From positions 434,001 through 498,000 of the forward strand of contig OZ220497.1 in the NCBI GenBank assembly GCA_965116245.1: a stretch of DNA of 64,000 nucleotides. The letters run 5' to 3'. The DNA comes from Poriferisodalis sp965116245. GTDB lineage: Bacteria > Actinomycetota > Acidimicrobiia > Acidimicrobiales > Poriferisodalaceae. This document shows, piece after piece, positions 36,223 through 46,900 of the stretch (positions within the stretch are counted from its first letter, which is position 1; every line of letters starts with the position of its first letter). The notes below the pieces were generated by a model that was not told the origin of the DNA, made no database searches, and worked only from the letters and a program-made list of their open reading frames with translations. A program made the position numbers and the translations under genes.

Positions 36223-36238
36223 CTGAGGTAGCTGAGCT

Positions 36239-37807
36239 GTGAGTCATCTGCTGGCCATTTTTGGCATGGACACCGGCGTTTTCTTGGCGCTGACGATGTT
36301 CATCGTGTTCATGGTGATGATCCTCACCGGCTACAACGTCGCGTTCTCGTTTGCCGCAACGGCACTGGCATTCGCGTTCATTGGCGATCTCACTGGCTCG
36401 TTCAACACAGCCACGCTCAACACCTTGCCAGCGCGTTGGTTTGTCGCCATTAGCGACCCGGTGCTGCTGGCAGTGCCGCTGTTCGTTCTTATGGGCGCAA
36501 TCTTGGAACGGTCAGGCATGGCTGAGCGGCTGCTGAACGCCGTCGGCATGCTCATGGGTGCACTGCGCGGCGGCGTCGCAGCGGCGGTTGTGTTGGTGGG
36601 CACGCTGTTGGCAGCCGCAACCGGCGTCGTGGCTGCGACTGTCATCGTCATGGGCCTGTTGTCGCTGCCAGCAATGGTGCGACTCGGCTACGACGACAAG
36701 CTGTCGACGGGTGCCATCGTTGCTTCGGGCACGCTGGCTCAGCTCTTGCCGCCGAGCATCGTGCTGATCTTGCTGGCCCAACAGATGAGTGTCGGCATTC
36801 TGGGATTGTTCGCCGGTGCGCTGCTTCCCGGCCTGATGCTCAGCGGCCTATATGTGGCCTACGTGCTCATCGTGTCTTGGTGGAAACCGAACGTAGGCCC
36901 CGCAATGCCGGTTGCCGAACGAAAGCTGGAAGGCAACCCTTCAATCCAGACGAAGGTGCTAATCGCGATCCTGCTGGGCTTAATGGTCGGCTGCGTAATG
37001 TTGTTGGCGAATTTGCGGACTGCGGCTATCGCAGCCGCCCTGGTGTTCGCTGTCAGCCTGGCGATCATGTCAGTCACCAGAATGCTGGCGTGCGAGGTGC
37101 TAATCGCCATCGTGCCGATTGTGGTGCTGATACTCGGCGTACTGGTGTCAATCTTCCAAGGCATTGCTACGCCCTCCGAATCCGGTGCGGTAGGCGTCTT
37201 CGGGGCATTGGCGCTCACCGGTTTGAACTGGCTGTTTGATCGCTTACTGCTACGCGAAGGCGCTAGCCATATAGCTCCACAGTGGCGACTCAACCGTGCC
37301 GCTGCAGTAGAAGCCGGTAAGTCCACCGCCAGTGTCGTCATTTTGGTGATGACACTGCTGTTCAGCTCCACATTCTTCAGCGCAATGTTCTTCCAGCTCG
37401 GCGGCTCCGATCAAACCTCAGCCTGGCTGTCTTCGATTGGCGGTGGCAAACTCGGTTTCGTTCTCATTGCGATGGTCGCGGTGTTCTTGCTGGGCATCAA
37501 TCTGGAGTTCCTGGAGATCACCTTCATCGTGGTACCCATCTTCGTGCCAGCCATGGAAGTGCTCGGCTTTACTTCCGACGAGAAGATCTGGTTCGCAGTG
37601 ATGATGGCCGTCAACTTGAACATGGCCTTCATCTCGCCACCTGTGGGTTTCTCGCTCTTCTACCTACAAAGCGTGGCACCGCCACAGGTTCGCACCGCCG
37701 ACATCCACAAGGGCGCCCTTCCCTTCATGGCACTGCAATCGCTCGCACTTGTCATCCTCGGCATATTCCCGGGCATCACCTATACCTCGCTTGAGCTATT
37801 CAGCTAA
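36239..37807 (+). CDS. dctM: TRAP transporter large permease (DctM type)
   Basis: 522 aa from GTG, 12 or more membrane spans. Conserved segments: GYNVAFSFAATALAFAFIG, DPVLLAVPLFVLMGAILERSGMAERLL, and the C-terminal MMAVNLNMAFISPPVGFSLFYLQSVAPP. Longer than typical (~430) because of a mid-protein region (~220-350) with extra helices. It belongs to the mannitol/chloroaromatic subgroup of large permeases. Transports organic acids in known cases; ligand here unknown. Confidence 0.93.
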   Translation: MSHLLAIFGMDTGVFLALTMFIVFMVMILTGYNVAFSFAATALAFAFIGDLTGSFNTATLNTLPARWFVAISDPVLLAVPLFVLMGAILERSGMAERLLNAVGMLMGALRGGVAAAVVLVGTLLAAATGVVAATVIVMGLLSLPAMVRLGYDDKLSTGAIVASGTLAQLLPPSIVLILLAQQMSVGILGLFAGALLPGLMLSGLYVAYVLIVSWWKPNVGPAMPVAERKLEGNPSIQTKVLIAILLGLMVGCVMLLANLRTAAIAAALVFAVSLAIMSVTRMLACEVLIAIVPIVVLILGVLVSIFQGIATPSESGAVGVFGALALTGLNWLFDRLLLREGASHIAPQWRLNRAAAVEAGKSTASVVILVMTLLFSSTFFSAMFFQLGGSDQTSAWLSSIGGGKLGFVLIAMVAVFLLGINLEFLEITFIVVPIFVPAMEVLGFTSDEKIWFAVMMAVNLNMAFISPPVGFSLFYLQSVAPPQVRTADIHKGALPFMALQSLALVILGIFPGITYTSLELFS

Positions 37808-37854
37808 CTGGGCCGTGTCGCTGGATATTGTCAGCGCTTCAACGAGCTGAGCTA

Positions 37855-37886
37855 TTGACGGGCCTTGCGTCGGCGAGTGCTAGCAT
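37855..37886 (+). promoter_or_regulatory. Candidate promoter of dctP
   Basis: TTGACG at 37855-37860 and TGCTAGCAT at 37878-37886. The -10 could be TAGCAT (spacer 20, extended TGC) or TGCTAG (spacer 17). It lies in the 123-bp gap between dctM and dctP, which may let the binding protein be made in excess. Confidence 0.35.
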
Positions 37887-37930
37887 CGCTACGATCAGTT
37901 GCTCGGCGCTCTAAGGAGAAGGGACCACAG

Positions 37931-39187
37931 ATGGCTACCGAAAATGGCAGAGACTCGGCGATTGACCCTGTTGAGGTTCAAGATGGCGGCTCTCACAACG
38001 GCTTTGATGGGGGCTTTGACCGCCGATCGTTCCTGAAGGCAGGCGTTGGCGTAGCCGGATTCGCTGCTGCGGCGACCTTGCTCAACGCTTGCAGTTCCGA
38101 TGCCGACGATGACAGCGCTGCCACCACCTCATCTGGCCCCATGGCTACCGACGCGCCCGCCACGTCGGTGGCGCTTACCCAAGATGGGCCTGAGATTGAG
38201 TGGGAGATGGCAACCAGTTGGCCAGCGGGGCTGGTAACGCTCTTCGGCTCGGCCCAGTTTTTTGCCGAGCAGGTGAGTCGGCTCACTGGCGGCAAGTTCA
38301 AGATAAATGCCCGTCCAGCGGGCGAAATAGTGAACGGCCTAGAGGTGTTGCCCACCGTCCGAGATGTCGGGGTGCAATCCGGTCACACTGCGTCCTACTA
38401 CTACGTGGGCCTCAGCCCAGTTCAGCAGTTCGGCACGGCTGTCCCGTTCGGTCTGACGCAGCGACAGCAAAACGCGTGGCTGTACAAGGGCGGCGGCCTT
38501 GATTTGCTCAACGAGTTCTATGCCGAAGAGCACGGCATCATCGCGTTTCCTGCTGGCGGCACCGGCTGCCAGATGGGTGGTTGGTTCACGAAGGAACTCA
38601 ACTCTGTTGACGACCTTCAGGGCCTCAAAATGCGTATTCCAGGCATCGCCGGTCGCGTGCTGCAGAACCTCGGCGGCGAACAGGTCACCTTGGCTGGCGG
38701 AGAGATCCTCCCAGCTATCCAGCAGGGCGCGATTGACGGGGCAGAGTTCGTGGGCCCAACCGACGATCTCATCTTGGGTTTGGATCAGTTTGACGGCGAC
38801 CTCTTCTACTACCACCCAGGCTGGTGGGAGCCCGGAACAGCGTTGGAGGTCCAGTTTCCGCTGTCGCTGTGGAATGACCTGCCAGAGGCGTACCAGGCGG
38901 CAATTGAGATTGCGGCAGCGTCGGCGAACATCAACACAATCGCCGACTACGACGTACGTAATCAAGCCGACCTGCAGCGAGTCAAAGAGTTCGCCAACAT
39001 CCGGCAGTTCCCTGACGACATGATGCAGGCGTTCAAGGCAGAGACCGAAAACGTACTTGATGCGATTGCGGACGAAGACGCCCGCTTCGCCGCCATTTTG
39101 GGGCCGTGGCGGCAGTTCCGTGATGGCATCTCTGAGTGGCACGGCCTGGCCGAACGTTCATTCTTAGTCCAGCAGTCACAGGTCTGA
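37931..39187 (+). CDS. dctP: TRAP transporter solute-binding protein, Tat lipoprotein (DctP type)
   Basis: 418 aa from ATG 37931 with AAGGAGAAGG about 8 nt upstream. A twin-arginine signal (DRRSFLKAGVGVAGFAAAATLLNACSS) ends in a lipobox-like LLNAC, so it is exported folded and lipid-anchored. The mature part is the DctP fold: ATSWPAGLVTLFGSAQFFAEQV, LKMRIPGIAGRVLQNLGGEQVTLAGGEI, and the Arg of KMRI likely binds the substrate carboxylate. LPAIQQGAIDGAEFVGP is also conserved. The third component of the TRAP system. Confidence 0.93.
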   Translation: MATENGRDSAIDPVEVQDGGSHNGFDGGFDRRSFLKAGVGVAGFAAAATLLNACSSDADDDSAATTSSGPMATDAPATSVALTQDGPEIEWEMATSWPAGLVTLFGSAQFFAEQVSRLTGGKFKINARPAGEIVNGLEVLPTVRDVGVQSGHTASYYYVGLSPVQQFGTAVPFGLTQRQQNAWLYKGGGLDLLNEFYAEEHGIIAFPAGGTGCQMGGWFTKELNSVDDLQGLKMRIPGIAGRVLQNLGGEQVTLAGGEILPAIQQGAIDGAEFVGPTDDLILGLDQFDGDLFYYHPGWWEPGTALEVQFPLSLWNDLPEAYQAAIEIAAASANINTIADYDVRNQADLQRVKEFANIRQFPDDMMQAFKAETENVLDAIADEDARFAAILGPWRQFRDGISEWHGLAERSFLVQQSQV

Positions 39188-39234
39188 CAACTGCCGCTCG
39201 TCGCTTTTTCACTGCCTCTTTCAACTGCTGCGCC

Positions 39235-40164
39235 TTGCATCCATTCAGGTTTGGAGTCCAGTACGGCAAGCCGGAAAGCCCGCAGGCATTTCGTGAGACT
39301 GCGCGCAAAGTAGAGGACTTGGGTTACTCGTCCCTGTTTTGCCATGATCACTTCTGGGATAGCTGGTCTGCGATTGTGCATCCTGTGGTCGCAGCGGAGG
39401 TCACTACGACTCTGCGGGTCGGCACGTTGGTGTACGCCGCCGACTACCGACATCCAGCGGTGTTGGCTAAGGACTTTGCCACGCTTGATCTTGTTGCGGA
39501 GGGACGCACAGAGTTCGGTATCGGTGCTGGCTGGCTAACCGACGACTACGAACAGGCAGGTATCGCGCTGGAGCGGCCCGGGATACGCATAGATCGCATG
39601 ATCGAGGCATTGGAGGTCATCCAAGGTCTATGGCGCGGCGAGTCGTTCAGCTACCACGGCGAGCACTATCAGATCTCGGGGATGGTTGGGCGTCCGCTGC
39701 CGCACACTCCGGGTGGGCCGCCGGTCATTATTGGTGGAGGTGGCAAGCGTGTGCTAACAGAAGCCGCTCGCCGTGCCGACATCATCGGCCTGAACCCGAA
39801 TCTGCGGTCCGGCACCGTCGGCACCGACGCAGCACGTAGCTCGGTGGCGGCCGAGTTCGCGCTGCGACGACAGTGGATAGCCGATGCTGCGGGAGACCGA
39901 CTCGCCGACATTGAGATCCAGCTCAATACCTTCATGGCACTCGTCACCGAGAATGCCGACAGCGTCTTCGCTGAGTTTGCGCCGGAGTTCGGATTGACGC
40001 CCCAAGAGGCTCAAGAGGTGCCTTTGGTGCTAGCTGGCACCGTTGACGACATCTGTGAACAACTGCATCATCATCGCGAGGCGTACGGTGCGAGCTACAT
40101 CATCATCCACGATCCCGAAGTGACTGCAATGGCACCTGTTGTGGCCCGGCTGGCTGGCACCTGA
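39235..40164 (+). CDS. LLM-class F420-dependent oxidoreductase
   Basis: 309 aa from a TTG at 39235 (LHPFRFGVQYGKPES). The only upstream ATG (39136) lies inside dctP in another frame, so TTG is inferred. The bacterial-luciferase-like TIM barrel is evident: FGVQYG, DDLGYSSLFCHDHF-type segment, LRVGTLVYAADYRHPAVLAKDFATLDLVAEGRTEFGIGAGW, PVIIGGGGKRVLTEAARRAD. The GIGAGW motif is typical of F420-binding members. Substrate unknown. Confidence 0.88.
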   Translation: MHPFRFGVQYGKPESPQAFRETARKVEDLGYSSLFCHDHFWDSWSAIVHPVVAAEVTTTLRVGTLVYAADYRHPAVLAKDFATLDLVAEGRTEFGIGAGWLTDDYEQAGIALERPGIRIDRMIEALEVIQGLWRGESFSYHGEHYQISGMVGRPLPHTPGGPPVIIGGGGKRVLTEAARRADIIGLNPNLRSGTVGTDAARSSVAAEFALRRQWIADAAGDRLADIEIQLNTFMALVTENADSVFAEFAPEFGLTPQEAQEVPLVLAGTVDDICEQLHHHREAYGASYIIIHDPEVTAMAPVVARLAGT

Positions 40165-40309
40165 TCGGCTTCTCAGGGCGCACATGCGCACACTGCAAAG
40201 ACTCACGTGACGGTCACAGCGCCAGCGTCGGTTCAGCAACTATTGGCGTGGCGGTGATTCCACACTGCTGTTTTTGGGGAGTCTGGGGGTTTGTGTCACA
40301 CCGCTGACG

Positions 40310-40315
40310 TAGCTT
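40310..40315 (+). promoter_or_regulatory. Candidate -10 box of the addBA-like operon
   Basis: TAGCTT ends 7 nt before GTG 40323, fitting a leaderless transcript. Confidence 0.4.
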
Positions 40316-40322
40316 CAACTAG

Positions 40323-43300
40323 GTGCCACCGATTTCTTTTGGTCTAGTTGGCTATGGGCAGCCAGCCTGCGATGAGCTCGCTGCGTTTGTGAGCTCCGCT
40401 AAGGCGCAGGATCCGTTCTCGCCGGTCACTGTGTTGGTGCATAGCAACCATGAGGCAGTCGCGTTGCGCCGCGCGTTAGCGCGGCAACGAGCGATGCGGT
40501 CAGTTCAAGCGGGCCATGCGGGATTCCACAGCGGGCTTGTTGCTATTGAGTTTTGGACGCTGCGGCGATTGGCCGATGAGTTGGGGTCGGCGCATCTTCG
40601 AGCACGCGACCTGAGGCCGGTGAATGACCTTGTACTCGCTGCGACCATTCGCCGAGAGTTGCAAGATTCGCCAGGCATATTCCTAGGCATCGCCGATCAC
40701 ATCGCCACCGAGATGTCACTCGCAAGCACGTTTGCTGACGTGCGCTCACTTCGCAGCGACCAGCGTCAGCAACTATTGGAGTCTGGCTCCGAACGCGCGC
40801 GCGAGATAGTCAGCTTTGTCCAGCGGGTCACACAGCGGTTGGAGACTGAGCGCTACTACGACACCGACGCCCTATACGAACATGTGTCTGATTGGCTATT
40901 GAATCGTGCTGACTCCGATGGCCAAAGACTGCAGCGGCTACTGGGTCGCGTTGTGTTGCATCTGCCTCGCGCGCTCTCGCCGAACCAAGCCCGGCTAGTC
41001 GGCGCAGTGGCTGACACCACCGAACTCAAAGTGCATCTGGGCATCTCCGGCAACCCGGAAGCGGACAGGCCAGCGCTCCAGCTTTATCAAGCGCTGGGAC
41101 GGTCTGCTGCGATATCGGTTCGAGAATGGGCCGAGTCGTTTGAGGCAGCCGGTATCGAAGAGGCGGTCGCCGACTGTGTGATCAGCGTCACCGATCCAGA
41201 CACCGAGGTGCGCACGGTGGTGCGCTCGTTACTTGAGGACCTGAGCAATGGCATAGCGGCCAACGACATTGCGGTGCTCATCCCCATCCGGGACCCGTAC
41301 ACACGCATCATTACTGAGCAGCTAGACGCGGCTGGCATCACGTGGAACGGTGGCGCTGCTCAATCACTCGCCGAGAGCGTCGTCGGGCGCTTCGTGTTGA
41401 ACCTGACACGGCTCGTCGTTGAACAACAGATGCGGCGCATTGATGTCATGGCGTTGTTGGACGAAGCTCCAGTAAGGCGGACAATCCAACGCTCTGATGG
41501 CAAGCAGAGCTACGTCCCAGTTCCTTCAGCCGCATGGGAGCGACTGGCGCGCGCCGCCAACGTGGTGGACGCCGCGGATTGGGTGGCGTCGCAGCGCGAG
41601 ACAGCGCGCACCGGTGATTTAGACACCCGGCTGGGCCGTTTCATGCATTTGCTTGACGCGCAGATAGCCGCCGCGGAGTCCGACCCCGAAACCAGCGACG
41701 CCAGACTTGATCGTTTGCGCGCAGACCGTGAACGTTGCGGCGATCTGGCCGAGTTCGTGTACGAACTGTGGCAGCGCATTCGTAACGCCGCATCACTGTG
41801 CAGTTGGGATGAACTCTCGGCCTGGCTGCGCGAACAGGTCACGCACTACTTGGGGCGAACCACCGACGACAACTGGGTAGCCGAAGCGGCCGCCGCATAC
41901 GGCAACATCGCAAGTGCTGACTGCGACAACACAGATAGCAGCGACAAAGACACCAACAACGTCGGCAGCGGCGACACAGTGGACAACAACACCGGCAGCG
42001 GTGTCGAAAGGATTCCGCAGCGACGTGACCATACAACGCTGACCGGGGACGCCGAGGCTCGCTGGGAGGTTGAGCGTGCAGCCGCTCAGCGAATCGACAG
42101 CGTCACGCAAGGTCTCAGCACGCTGAGTGCCATAGAGCCCGTCGCCGATGCCTCGCTGCTTCTCCGCACACTGCAGTCGCAACTGGCCAGTCCGCACGGG
42201 TTGAGTGGACGCGTCGGCGCAGGTGTGTTTGTCGGCACAGTCGGTACCCATGCCGCAGTTCCCCGGCAGCGGATGTACCTGCTGGGCATGGCCGAAGGCA
42301 CCTACCCGAGTCGCCAACTGTCCGACGGCCTTATCGGTGATGCGGATCGACAGCGCGGAGCGTTAACCCCCCGCTCAGACCGGACCGACGCTCAGCATCG
42401 CGACCTGCTGGCTGCGTTAGCGTGCTGCACCGGCCGCAGCACAGTCACTATCCCGCGCGGCGACCTGCGCCGCAATGCCGAAAACGTGCCAACGCGCTGG
42501 CTGTTGCCAACGGTTCAGCGACTTGCTGTAGCAGCCGAATCGCCAAGCGACAACTTCTCCGGCGGCTATCTGGATGCCGAAAACTTGACCTCAGCGGCGA
42601 TTTCGGGGTCCATTCCCGGCTTGAGCGCCAGCCATTCGTTCATAAGCGGGCTGGTGCAGGCTCGATTCCCCGCAACTGAAGCCGAGTACGACAGTCAAGA
42701 ACTGCTCGCCGCAAAAGCCGCCATCGAAGCTGACAACCATTGGTTGTTCACTGACGAAGGGGACCCTGCCTTTGCACGCGGAGTCGAGCTGTGGAGGGAG
42801 CGTCAGAGTTCTGAATTTACGCGTTTTGATGGCAATCTCAGCGGTGAGGTTGACGAGAGCGCGAGCTTCGATCGAGTCCTGTCGGCCAGCCGTTTGGAGA
42901 CGTGGGCTACATGTCCACGCAAGTATCTGTTTTCGTATCTCCTAGGCATTGACGAAGTAGTTGAGCCTGAATCAGTCATTCGTCTCAGTCCCATTGACCG
43001 GGGTCAGCTAATTCACGAATCTTTGGACGAGCTTCTGCGCGAGCTGATTGAGGCTGCCTCGACACCCGCTGATTTGCCCGGTCCTCGACGCCGATACAGC
43101 GAATCGGACTACAACCGTCTCCGAGAGATTGGCACCGCGAAGGCAGCAGAGCTTGAAGCGGCAGGCGCCACTGGTTTCCCGCTGCTGTGGACTTTCGACC
43201 GAGAGACAGTCCTCGCCGACCTAGCTGAGGTGCTGGCTCGCGACCAGCAGCGCATTGATTCTTCAGATACCGCGACTCGCGGCCACGTAATCGCTTCGGA

Positions 43301-43955
43301 ACATCGCTTCGGACCGGGGCGATGGTCTCATACCGAAGATGCAGCCCCTGCGGTGCCATACCAAATTGAACCCGGCCGCGTGCTGCTGTTTCGTGGAGCC
43401 ATTGACCGGGTAGAGCGCATAATCGACGAGTCTTCCGAAGACGACCCCTCACGCGAGCACGGACGATTGGTGGTCATTGACTACAAGTCTGGCAGCGAAC
43501 GCCCATATGAGAAGATCCGCGTGCCGACATCACGCGCACGCCGTCCAGATGACCCAACGCTGCGCGGCACCCGGCTACAGCTAGGCGTCTACGCGCTCGC
43601 CGCCGCGCACCACTTCGCTCCCGGCCTAGCTGTGACTTCAGCGGTACACCAAGCCGCTTACTGGTTCGTGTCGGGTCGCGCCAATTGGGCGTGGGTGACT
43701 CGCCACATGGACGAGGAGTACTTCCAACGCTTCGACGAGGTGCTCAGAACCATCGTAAACGGAATCGAATCCGGTGTCTTCATCGGCTACGTAGGCGAAG
43801 AAGACGAACCCACGGGTATCTCTCTGTGTCCCTACTGCGACCCCGACGGGATCGGCACTACCAACGTTTCTCGCCTGTGGCAGCGCAAACGGGACGACGA
43901 GGCACTAGCCGACTTCGCTCGCTTGGCCGCAGGCCCAGGAAGTGACGACCAGTGA
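40323..43955 (+). CDS. AddB/RecB-like PD-(D/E)XK nuclease subunit
   Basis: 1210 aa from GTG. The N-terminus has a helicase-like fold without a Walker A motif (LVGYGQPACDELAAFV where AddB has one). An Asp/Asn/Ser-rich insert lies near residues 535-565. The C-terminal nuclease is at about 850-1190: Cys in WATCPRKYLFSYLLG, then RGAIDRVERI, HGRLVVIDYKSGSERPY (catalytic Asp-x-Lys), and a CPYC pair near the end. AddB needs four cysteines for its 4Fe-4S cluster and only three are evident here. With the overlapping helicase it should process double-strand breaks. Gene name uncertain. Confidence 0.85.
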   Translation: MPPISFGLVGYGQPACDELAAFVSSAKAQDPFSPVTVLVHSNHEAVALRRALARQRAMRSVQAGHAGFHSGLVAIEFWTLRRLADELGSAHLRARDLRPVNDLVLAATIRRELQDSPGIFLGIADHIATEMSLASTFADVRSLRSDQRQQLLESGSERAREIVSFVQRVTQRLETERYYDTDALYEHVSDWLLNRADSDGQRLQRLLGRVVLHLPRALSPNQARLVGAVADTTELKVHLGISGNPEADRPALQLYQALGRSAAISVREWAESFEAAGIEEAVADCVISVTDPDTEVRTVVRSLLEDLSNGIAANDIAVLIPIRDPYTRIITEQLDAAGITWNGGAAQSLAESVVGRFVLNLTRLVVEQQMRRIDVMALLDEAPVRRTIQRSDGKQSYVPVPSAAWERLARAANVVDAADWVASQRETARTGDLDTRLGRFMHLLDAQIAAAESDPETSDARLDRLRADRERCGDLAEFVYELWQRIRNAASLCSWDELSAWLREQVTHYLGRTTDDNWVAEAAAAYGNIASADCDNTDSSDKDTNNVGSGDTVDNNTGSGVERIPQRRDHTTLTGDAEARWEVERAAAQRIDSVTQGLSTLSAIEPVADASLLLRTLQSQLASPHGLSGRVGAGVFVGTVGTHAAVPRQRMYLLGMAEGTYPSRQLSDGLIGDADRQRGALTPRSDRTDAQHRDLLAALACCTGRSTVTIPRGDLRRNAENVPTRWLLPTVQRLAVAAESPSDNFSGGYLDAENLTSAAISGSIPGLSASHSFISGLVQARFPATEAEYDSQELLAAKAAIEADNHWLFTDEGDPAFARGVELWRERQSSEFTRFDGNLSGEVDESASFDRVLSASRLETWATCPRKYLFSYLLGIDEVVEPESVIRLSPIDRGQLIHESLDELLRELIEAASTPADLPGPRRRYSESDYNRLREIGTAKAAELEAAGATGFPLLWTFDRETVLADLAEVLARDQQRIDSSDTATRGHVIASEHRFGPGRWSHTEDAAPAVPYQIEPGRVLLFRGAIDRVERIIDESSEDDPSREHGRLVVIDYKSGSERPYEKIRVPTSRARRPDDPTLRGTRLQLGVYALAAAHHFAPGLAVTSAVHQAAYWFVSGRANWAWVTRHMDEEYFQRFDEVLRTIVNGIESGVFIGYVGEEDEPTGISLCPYCDPDGIGTTNVSRLWQRKRDDEALADFARLAAGPGSDDQ

Positions 43956-46900
43956 AACTGACCGATCAAGCCGAGCGCGACCTGATCGCCACCAACTCGG
44001 ATCGATTGCTGTTTGTTGAGGCTGGCGCGGGTACTGGCAAGACGACGGTGCTGATCAAGCGAATCGTGTCGATGGTGTTGGGCACTGGCAGCTTCGATCC
44101 GGTGCCGATGTCGGCCATCGCCGCTATTACGTTCACCGAAAAGGCGGCATCCGAGTTGCGCAACCGCGTCCGAGCCGAACTCAACAAAGCACTACAAGAA
44201 GCGTCCGGTGACGGCCGAGACCTGGTTATTGCCGCGTTGAGCGAGCTAGATGGTGCCGCCGTAGGAACCTTGCACAGCTTCGCTCGCCGCATACTGGCGG
44301 AGCATCCAGTTGAAGCCGGTCTGCCTCCGTCATTTGAGACTCTTGACGAAATCGCTTCCGAAGTGGCGTTCAATGAGCGGTGGGACGAGTATCTAGCAGA
44401 GTTGCTATCCGACGAAACGATGCACTGGTCAATCGGCATGCTCGACGCTGCTGGAGTCACAACTCAGCACTTGCGCGATTTGGCCCGAGCATTCAACGAC
44501 AACTCCGACCGCATGGAATGGCCGGAACATCTCGCACGCAACACTGTGCTTGACATAGCGCGCATCAAGCACATGGCGGTCGCTCTTCTTCAAAAGCGAA
44601 GCTTCTGCAAGGAACCCACAGATTGCAAGCTGTACGACTCATTCGATCCCATAGCCCAGTTCTTAGACCGTCTCAACAACGCGCGCAATGATCGGGAGCG
44701 CTTCCGAGAACTAGCGAACGCGTACGTACCCAAGGTCAGCAACAAAGGAAGAAAGGACAACTGGAGCGACATCGCCACTATTCGTATGGCTTTTGATGTG
44801 CTATCCAACGAGATCACGTTCGCGGTACGTGCGGTAGCAGACGAAGCACTAGCCCAAGTGTCCGCGAGACTTCGCACCTTCACCGTTGAAGGCACCGAGC
44901 ATCGTCGGCGCGTCGGGACACTGGAGTTTCACGATCTGCTAACCCAGGCGCGCTGGCTGCTGCGTGACAGTCCTGCAGCGCAGCAGGTTCGCACTACGCT
45001 CGCGGCACGATACCAGCGGCTGATGCTGGATGAGTTCCAGGACACAGACCCAATTCAAATAGAGCTGGCGCGGCTGATCGCATTTCCTGATGGCATTGAC
45101 GCCGCTTCACTACGGATGCTCTCAGTCTTGTCTCCCAAGGCTCTACTAACCGCTTCTCCCGATGGCGCTGGCACAGCTTCTGCGCAGCCCGAGAGGCTCT
45201 TTTTCGTCGGCGATCCAAAGCAGTCCATCTACCGTTTTCGTCGAGCCGACATTCAGCAGTACAGGCTCGCCCAAGTCATGTTCGGTGAAGAGCTGGGATC
45301 GGTACTCACGTTGCGCACCAACTTCCGGACGCTGCCGAGCATCATCAACTGGGTCAACGAGGTGTTTGGCCGTCTCATCACCGAAGTGGCAACTCTTCAG
45401 CCTCCGTACAACGCTTTGGCGGCCGGTCGCCCCTTGCCAGAAGAACTTCGAAACACAACCAGCAGCGAGAACGCCGACTCCTACATACACAACAGCGAGG
45501 TTCCTCGCGTCAGCATCTTGGGCTTGTCTCCGCACGACCGTAGAGAGTCGATCAAATGGGTGCGGGAGGTGGAATCCAGAGACGTCGCGTTCGCAATCTC
45601 AGAGGTTATGCGCGAACGCTGGACTGTCATCGACCCAGGCACCTACCAAGCGCGGGCCGCACGTCCGAGCGATATCGCCGTGCTCATTCCCAAGCGAACT
45701 TGTCTTCCACAACTCGAAGATGCGCTTAGCGAAGCCAAAATCTCGTTTCGGCTTGAAGCGGCATCGTTCGTGTGGCGTACGCAGATGGTGCGCGACCTCA
45801 TGATGTGCATGAGAGCAATATCAGACCCCACCGATGCCCTCGCAATTGCGAGCGCGTTGCGAACGCCGATATACGGCTGCGGCGATGACGACTTGTACCG
45901 GCATCGAGTACACCACCAAGGCGCTTGGAACTACACAGATCCTAGACTGAGCAACGCGCCAAGCACACCGGTTGTTGACGCGCTCAGGCATCTGTCGTCA
46001 CTGCATCGGCGCAAATCCACGCATGGCCCGGCCGAGCTACTTGATGCACTGGTGCGAGAGCGTCGACTGTACGAGCAGGTTGCGACTAGATCACGTCCGC
46101 GTGACGGCTGGCGACAAATCCGCTACCTAGTCGATCAGGCCCGGGCCTGGTCAGATAGCCAACACGGCGGCCTGCGCGGCTTTCTGGCATGGGCCAAGGG
46201 ACAGGCCTCAGAGAACTCTCGCATTACCGAGTCAATATTGCCGGAGTCTGACGACGAGGCCGTGCGCGTGATGACGATTCACGCTGCTAAGGGACTTGAG
46301 TTTCCGATTGTCATCGTTACCGGATTGCAAGACAAGCCCCGCAAACGCGCAGGGGTGCAAACGATCTTCAAAGAAGAAGGCTCGCGTCCCGAAATCCGGT
46401 TGCGTGGTGACGTGAGCTCGCGCGCGTTCGATGATCACCACGAAACAGAGCTGGAGGCACTGCACTATGAGCGGCTACGGCTGCTGTACGTGGCTTGCAC
46501 TCGGGCTCGCGACCATTTGATCGTCTCCGTGCATCGAAAAGAACGTCGCGAGACAAAGTCCGCTGATGATGCACAGCCAACGCAAGGGGAACCGAGGACT
46601 CTTGCGCAGTTGCAGAGGCTGGCATCAAAATTGGCAGCCGAAGCAAATCCAGGCCACAATTCGGAAAGCGGCGAACTCTTATGCGCGGCCCTGATCAACT
46701 CCGACGGCTCCGACACAGATGAGCAACAGCCCGGTCTGACGTGGCGAGAACTGCGCGATTGGCGTAGCCAGTTTGATCTCGATGCCATACCCGGCGGGTA
46801 CCTCAAGAATGCCGCGTCGGCTCAACCCAGGTTGCCTGATACTGAACTGAACGATTGGAGCGCCGACACCAGCCGACACGATGATGCCTCAGCGGAGTTA

